Part shown: one piece after another, positions 61,409-64,000 of the stretch | Layout of the letters: each line of letters begins with the position of its first letter | Numbering within the stretch: the stretch's first letter is position 1 | DNA from: Pseudomonas sp. L5B5 | Lineage (GTDB): Bacteria; Pseudomonadota; Gammaproteobacteria; Pseudomonadales; Pseudomonadaceae | Direction: 5' to 3' | NCBI RefSeq assembly: GCF_020520285.1 | Contig: NZ_CP084742.1 | Coordinates: 5,381,501 to 5,445,500 of the forward strand | Length of the DNA: 64,000 nt | The notes under the pieces: model-generated | Seen by the model: only the letters and a program-made list of their open reading frames with translations | The model's database searches: none | Told to the model about the DNA's origin: nothing | Made by a program: the position numbers and the translations under genes

Positions 61409-61546
61409 TTGCGGGAAATCATAGCCTGCTATCTATACAAATCTTCACAGACCCCGTTTTACAAGGGGTAAAGCCATGTGGATGGCGGCTTTCAGCCACT
61501 TTTTCCAGCCTTGGACGAGTCTGTCAGAGGGGCTTTTTTGGGGTTT
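61409..61546 (+). ncRNA. Candidate small transcript or leader attenuator upstream of cyoA
   Basis: A weak promoter-like TTGCGG...TATACA (61409-61439) precedes hairpins ACCCC/GGGGT (61453-61471) and AAAGCC/GGCTTT (61469-61492 region). A weaker hairpin is followed by T6 and then T5. No reading frame with a convincing ribosome-binding site is present here. This is a structural guess only. Confidence 0.25.
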
Positions 61547-61551
61547 TTGTT

Positions 61552-61570
61552 GAGAATGAAAATCGATATG
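61552..61570 (+). promoter_or_regulatory. Fur-like box in the cyo leader
   Basis: GAGAATGAAAATCGATATG matches 14 of 19 positions of the Fur consensus GATAATGATAATCATTATC. It overlaps a -10-like TATGAT (61567-61572). The cyo oxidase is reported to rise under iron starvation in Pseudomonas, which fits Fur repression, but the site is unproven. Confidence 0.4.
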
Positions 61571-61585
61571 ATTGGGCGCCTTCGT

Positions 61586-61605
61586 AACAATCATGTGGGA
61601 TTGTT
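61586..61605. promoter_or_regulatory. Perfect 7-bp inverted repeat in the cyo leader
   Basis: AACAATC-ATGTGG-GATTGTT is a perfect 7-bp inverted repeat with a 6-bp centre, 16 bp downstream of the Fur-like box. It has the size of a dimeric repressor or activator operator. I do not know a matching regulator; there is no T-run, so it is not a terminator. Confidence 0.45.
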
Positions 61606-61979
61606 GCGGTGAGCGATAAAAATTATTTCGGGATAAGACATGGTTTATAAAACGCGACATATCTACAATCGCCCGCACTGAATTTCCGACGCTGCTCACC
61701 CCTGAGCACACGAGGACAGTCGAGGAGCGATTTGAGCGTTCCATGCGACTGCAGGTGTCGGCGCCTTCCTAACTTCCGCACCAAATGGAATTGGTCTGTA
61801 ACAAGGCCTTTGACCACGAGATCGAATAAGAACCACTGCTAGCCCGGGATGTGTCGTTGAGCGTTTCACCCAACGGGCAGGCCCTTATTCAATTGAAGAA
61901 AAATGCCAACCCTTGGCAGGGTGAAGTGTTGGCGATCAAAACCCAACTGCATTGCGCAAGCTGCTTTAGAGGTCGTGAG

Positions 61980-62924
61980 ATGAGTAAAAACAGGTACCCC
62001 AGATTACTAGGCTTATTGCCGCTGCTCAGCATGTTGATGCTGGGAGGCTGCAAATGGACCTTGCTTGATCCCAAGGGTCAGGTTGGTCTGGACGAGCGAA
62101 ACCTGATCATCACTGCAACCATTCTGATGCTGCTGGTGGTTGTGCCGGTCATCATCATGACCTTCGCTTTTGCCTGGAAATATCGGGCTTCCAACAAAGA
62201 CGCTACCTACGCGCCGAAGTGGTCCCACTCTACCAAGATCGAAGTGGCCGTATGGGCCGTGCCGATCCTGATCATCATTGCCCTGGGCTATGTGACCTAC
62301 AAGTCGACCCACGCCCTGGACCCTTATCGTCCGCTGGAGTCCGACGTCAAGCCGGTGACCATCGAGGTCGTGGCAATGGACTGGAAGTGGCTGTTCATCT
62401 ATCCCGAGCAAGGGATCGCCACCGTCAACAAGATCGTGTTCCCGGCCCATACCCCGGTCAACTTCCGCGTGACCTCCGACACCGTGATGAACTCGTTCTT
62501 CATCCCGGGCCTGGGCGGCCAGATCTATGCGATGGCGGGCATGACCACCAAGCTGCACCTGATCGCCAACCAGAACACCGAACTTGAAGGTATCTCCGCC
62601 AACTACAGCGGCGCGGGTTTCACCGGCATGAAGTTCAAAGCGATCGCAACCAGTCAGGAAGATTTCGACGCCTGGGTAAACGAAGTCAAGAAGGCACCTA
62701 AACAGCTGGACACCGCTGAATACGAAGCCCTTTCCAAGGCGAGCCAGAACAATCCTGTAGAGCTCTACTCCGCCTACGCGCCGAACCTGTTCCAGACCAT
62801 CATCGACAAGTATGAAGGCATGAAACCGGGCAAGCCGCTCAAGCACGAGAAGAAAGAAAAGGAACTGGCTGCAACGCAAGGGATGGACGTGAGTTCGCAT
62901 TCAGCTGCCGGGGCAGAGGAGTAA
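61980..62924 (+). CDS. cyoA: Cytochrome bo3 ubiquinol oxidase subunit II
   Basis: 314 aa. Lipoprotein signal MLMLGGC (Cys24), two membrane helices (IITATILMLLVVVPVIIMTFAF; VAVWAVPILIIIALGYVTY) and a periplasmic cupredoxin-fold domain. It lacks the CuA-site Cys pair, as in quinol oxidases. The ATG at 61980 (GAGG eight bases upstream) is chosen over the frame that begins at 61851. It is the first gene of the cyo operon; cyoB follows by 3 bp. Confidence 0.95.
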   Translation: MSKNRYPRLLGLLPLLSMLMLGGCKWTLLDPKGQVGLDERNLIITATILMLLVVVPVIIMTFAFAWKYRASNKDATYAPKWSHSTKIEVAVWAVPILIIIALGYVTYKSTHALDPYRPLESDVKPVTIEVVAMDWKWLFIYPEQGIATVNKIVFPAHTPVNFRVTSDTVMNSFFIPGLGGQIYAMAGMTTKLHLIANQNTELEGISANYSGAGFTGMKFKAIATSQEDFDAWVNEVKKAPKQLDTAEYEALSKASQNNPVELYSAYAPNLFQTIIDKYEGMKPGKPLKHEKKEKELAATQGMDVSSHSAAGAEE

Positions 62925-62927
62925 ACG

Positions 62928-64000
62928 ATGTTTGGTAAATTAAGTCTGGAAGCGATTCCGTTCCACGAGCCGATTGTCATGGTGACCATTGCCATGATCG
63001 CGCTGGGTGGTCTGGCGCTGTTCGCGGCAATCACCTACTTCAAGAAGTGGACCTACCTGTGGACCGAGTGGCTGACTTCGGTCGACCACAAGAAAATCGG
63101 CGTGATGTACATCATCGTCGCCATGGTCATGCTGCTGCGCGGCTTCGCTGACGCCATCATGATGCGTACCCAGCTGGCCATGGCCACCGAGGGTTCGCCT
63201 GGTTACCTGCCACCTGAACACTATGACCAGATCTTCACCGCCCACGGTGTGATCATGATCATCTTCATGGCGATGCCATTCTTCACCGGCCTGATGAACC
63301 TTGTCGTGCCGCTGCAGATCGGTGCCCGTGACGTGGCCTATCCGTTCCTCAACTCCCTGAGCTTCTGGCTGCTGGTGTCCGGCGTCGTGCTGATCAACCT
63401 GTCCCTGGGCGTTGGCGAATTCGCCAAGACCGGCTGGGTTGCCTATCCGCCGTTGTCGGGTCTGCAATACAGTCCTGGCGTGGGTATGGACTACTACATC
63501 TGGGCGCTACAGCTCTCGGGTCTGGGGACAACGCTGACGGGGGTCAACTTCCTCGCCACCGTACTGAAGATGCGTACCCCGGGCATGAAGATCATGGACA
63601 TGCCGATCTTCACCTGGACCTGCACCTGGGCCAACGTGCTGATCGTGGCTTCGTTCCCGATCCTCACCGCTACCCTGGCACTGCTGACGCTTGACCGTTA
63701 CATGGATTTCCACATTTTCACCAATGAACTTGGTGGCAATCCAATGATGTACGTGAACCTGTTCTGGGCCTGGGGTCACCCCGAGGTGTACATCCTGATC
63801 CTGCCGGCGTTCGGTATCTTCTCCGAAGTCATCTCGACCTTCTCCGGCAAGCGCCTGTTCGGCCACCACTCGATGATCTACGCGTCCGGCGCGATCTCGA
63901 TCCTGGGCTTCATGGTCTGGCTGCACCACTTCTTCACCATGGGTTCGGGGGCCAGCGTCAACGCCTTCTTCGGTCTGGCGACGATGCTGATCTCGATCCC
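62928..64000 (+). CDS. cyoB: Cytochrome bo3 ubiquinol oxidase subunit I (5' part, cut by window edge)
   Basis: About 357 codons are visible, beginning [18 protein letters not shown], in frame to the end of the window. Haem-copper oxidase motifs are intact: [20 protein letters not shown] (haem b ligand His), [22 protein letters not shown] with the CuB His cross-linked to Tyr, and WLHHFFTMG (CuB His pair). It reduces O2 and pumps protons. cyoCDE are expected downstream. Confidence 0.96.
   Translation, partial: MFGKLSLEAIPFHEPIVMVTIAMIALGGLALFAAITYFKKWTYLWTEWLTSVDHKKIGVMYIIVAMVMLLRGFADAIMMRTQLAMATEGSPGYLPPEHYDQIFTAHGVIMIIFMAMPFFTGLMNLVVPLQIGARDVAYPFLNSLSFWLLVSGVVLINLSLGVGEFAKTGWVAYPPLSGLQYSPGVGMDYYIWALQLSGLGTTLTGVNFLATVLKMRTPGMKIMDMPIFTWTCTWANVLIVASFPILTATLALLTLDRYMDFHIFTNELGGNPMMYVNLFWAWGHPEVYILILPAFGIFSEVISTFSGKRLFGHHSMIYASGAISILGFMVWLHHFFTMGSGASVNAFFGLATMLISI

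Overview
This 64-kb window is chromosomal DNA from a gammaproteobacterium, almost certainly a Pseudomonas of the fluorescens/protegens complex. The evidence is the high-GC codon use, an OprD-family porin, the long pseudomonad form of TrpS, an FhpR/NorR-hmp pair, and palindromes of the pseudomonad REP type. Most of it is core genome with tightly packed genes. No prophage, insertion sequence, CRISPR array or tRNA gene was seen.

Layout. 1-4.5 kb: the end of a MalT/LuxR-type regulator, a LysR regulator, and an OmpR-type two-component system facing two small membrane-protein genes. 4.6-14 kb: DNA repair (MGMT), an MBL hydrolase, an OmpA-like lipoprotein, zapG (yhcB), an alpha/beta hydrolase, trpS, zapE, a GlxA/AraC regulator, an acyl-CoA dehydrogenase and an aldo-keto reductase. 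14.2-19.1 kb: rplM-rpsI, petABC (cytochrome bc1), sspA-sspB. 19.2-23.7 kb: the envelope group dolP-diaA-yraN-lpoA facing rsmI. 23.8-24.1 kb: rnpB, the RNase P RNA. 24.4-42.2 kb: a complete dcw cluster, mraZ-rsmH-ftsL-ftsI-murE-murF-mraY-murD-ftsW-murG-murC-ddlB-ftsQ-ftsA-ftsZ-lpxC, with stop and start codons overlapping at most joints. 42.3-45.7 kb: a diguanylate cyclase, an OprD porin and a small exported protein. 45.9-52.2 kb: an RND efflux operon with its own CusRS-like two-component system. 52.4-57.1 kb: a small unknown protein, an Aer-like chemoreceptor, a YkgJ cysteine-cluster protein, a small exported protein, a GNAT enzyme and CheV. 57.3-60.2 kb: norR(fhpR)-hmp nitric oxide detoxification. 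60.7-64 kb: dsbB and the start of the cyo (cytochrome bo3) operon, which runs off the window.

The most informative non-coding signals are six. (1) A PhoP/OmpR-like direct repeat lies between the first two-component system and two small membrane-protein genes. That kinase has an acidic periplasmic sensor, which suggests an MgrB-like feedback module. (2) Phased TGGNN repeats of the MraZ-operator type follow the mra promoter. (3) A RegA/RoxR-like box is shared by the petABC and cyo upstream regions. (4) Two GT-N7-AC NorR-type sites and a sigma54-like element lie between norR and hmp. (5) The roughly 750-bp cyo leader is complex, with a Fur-like box, a perfect inverted repeat and a possible small terminated transcript. 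(6) There are several REP-type palindromes.

All calls come from reading the sequence. Family names rest on motifs and gene order, not on database searches.
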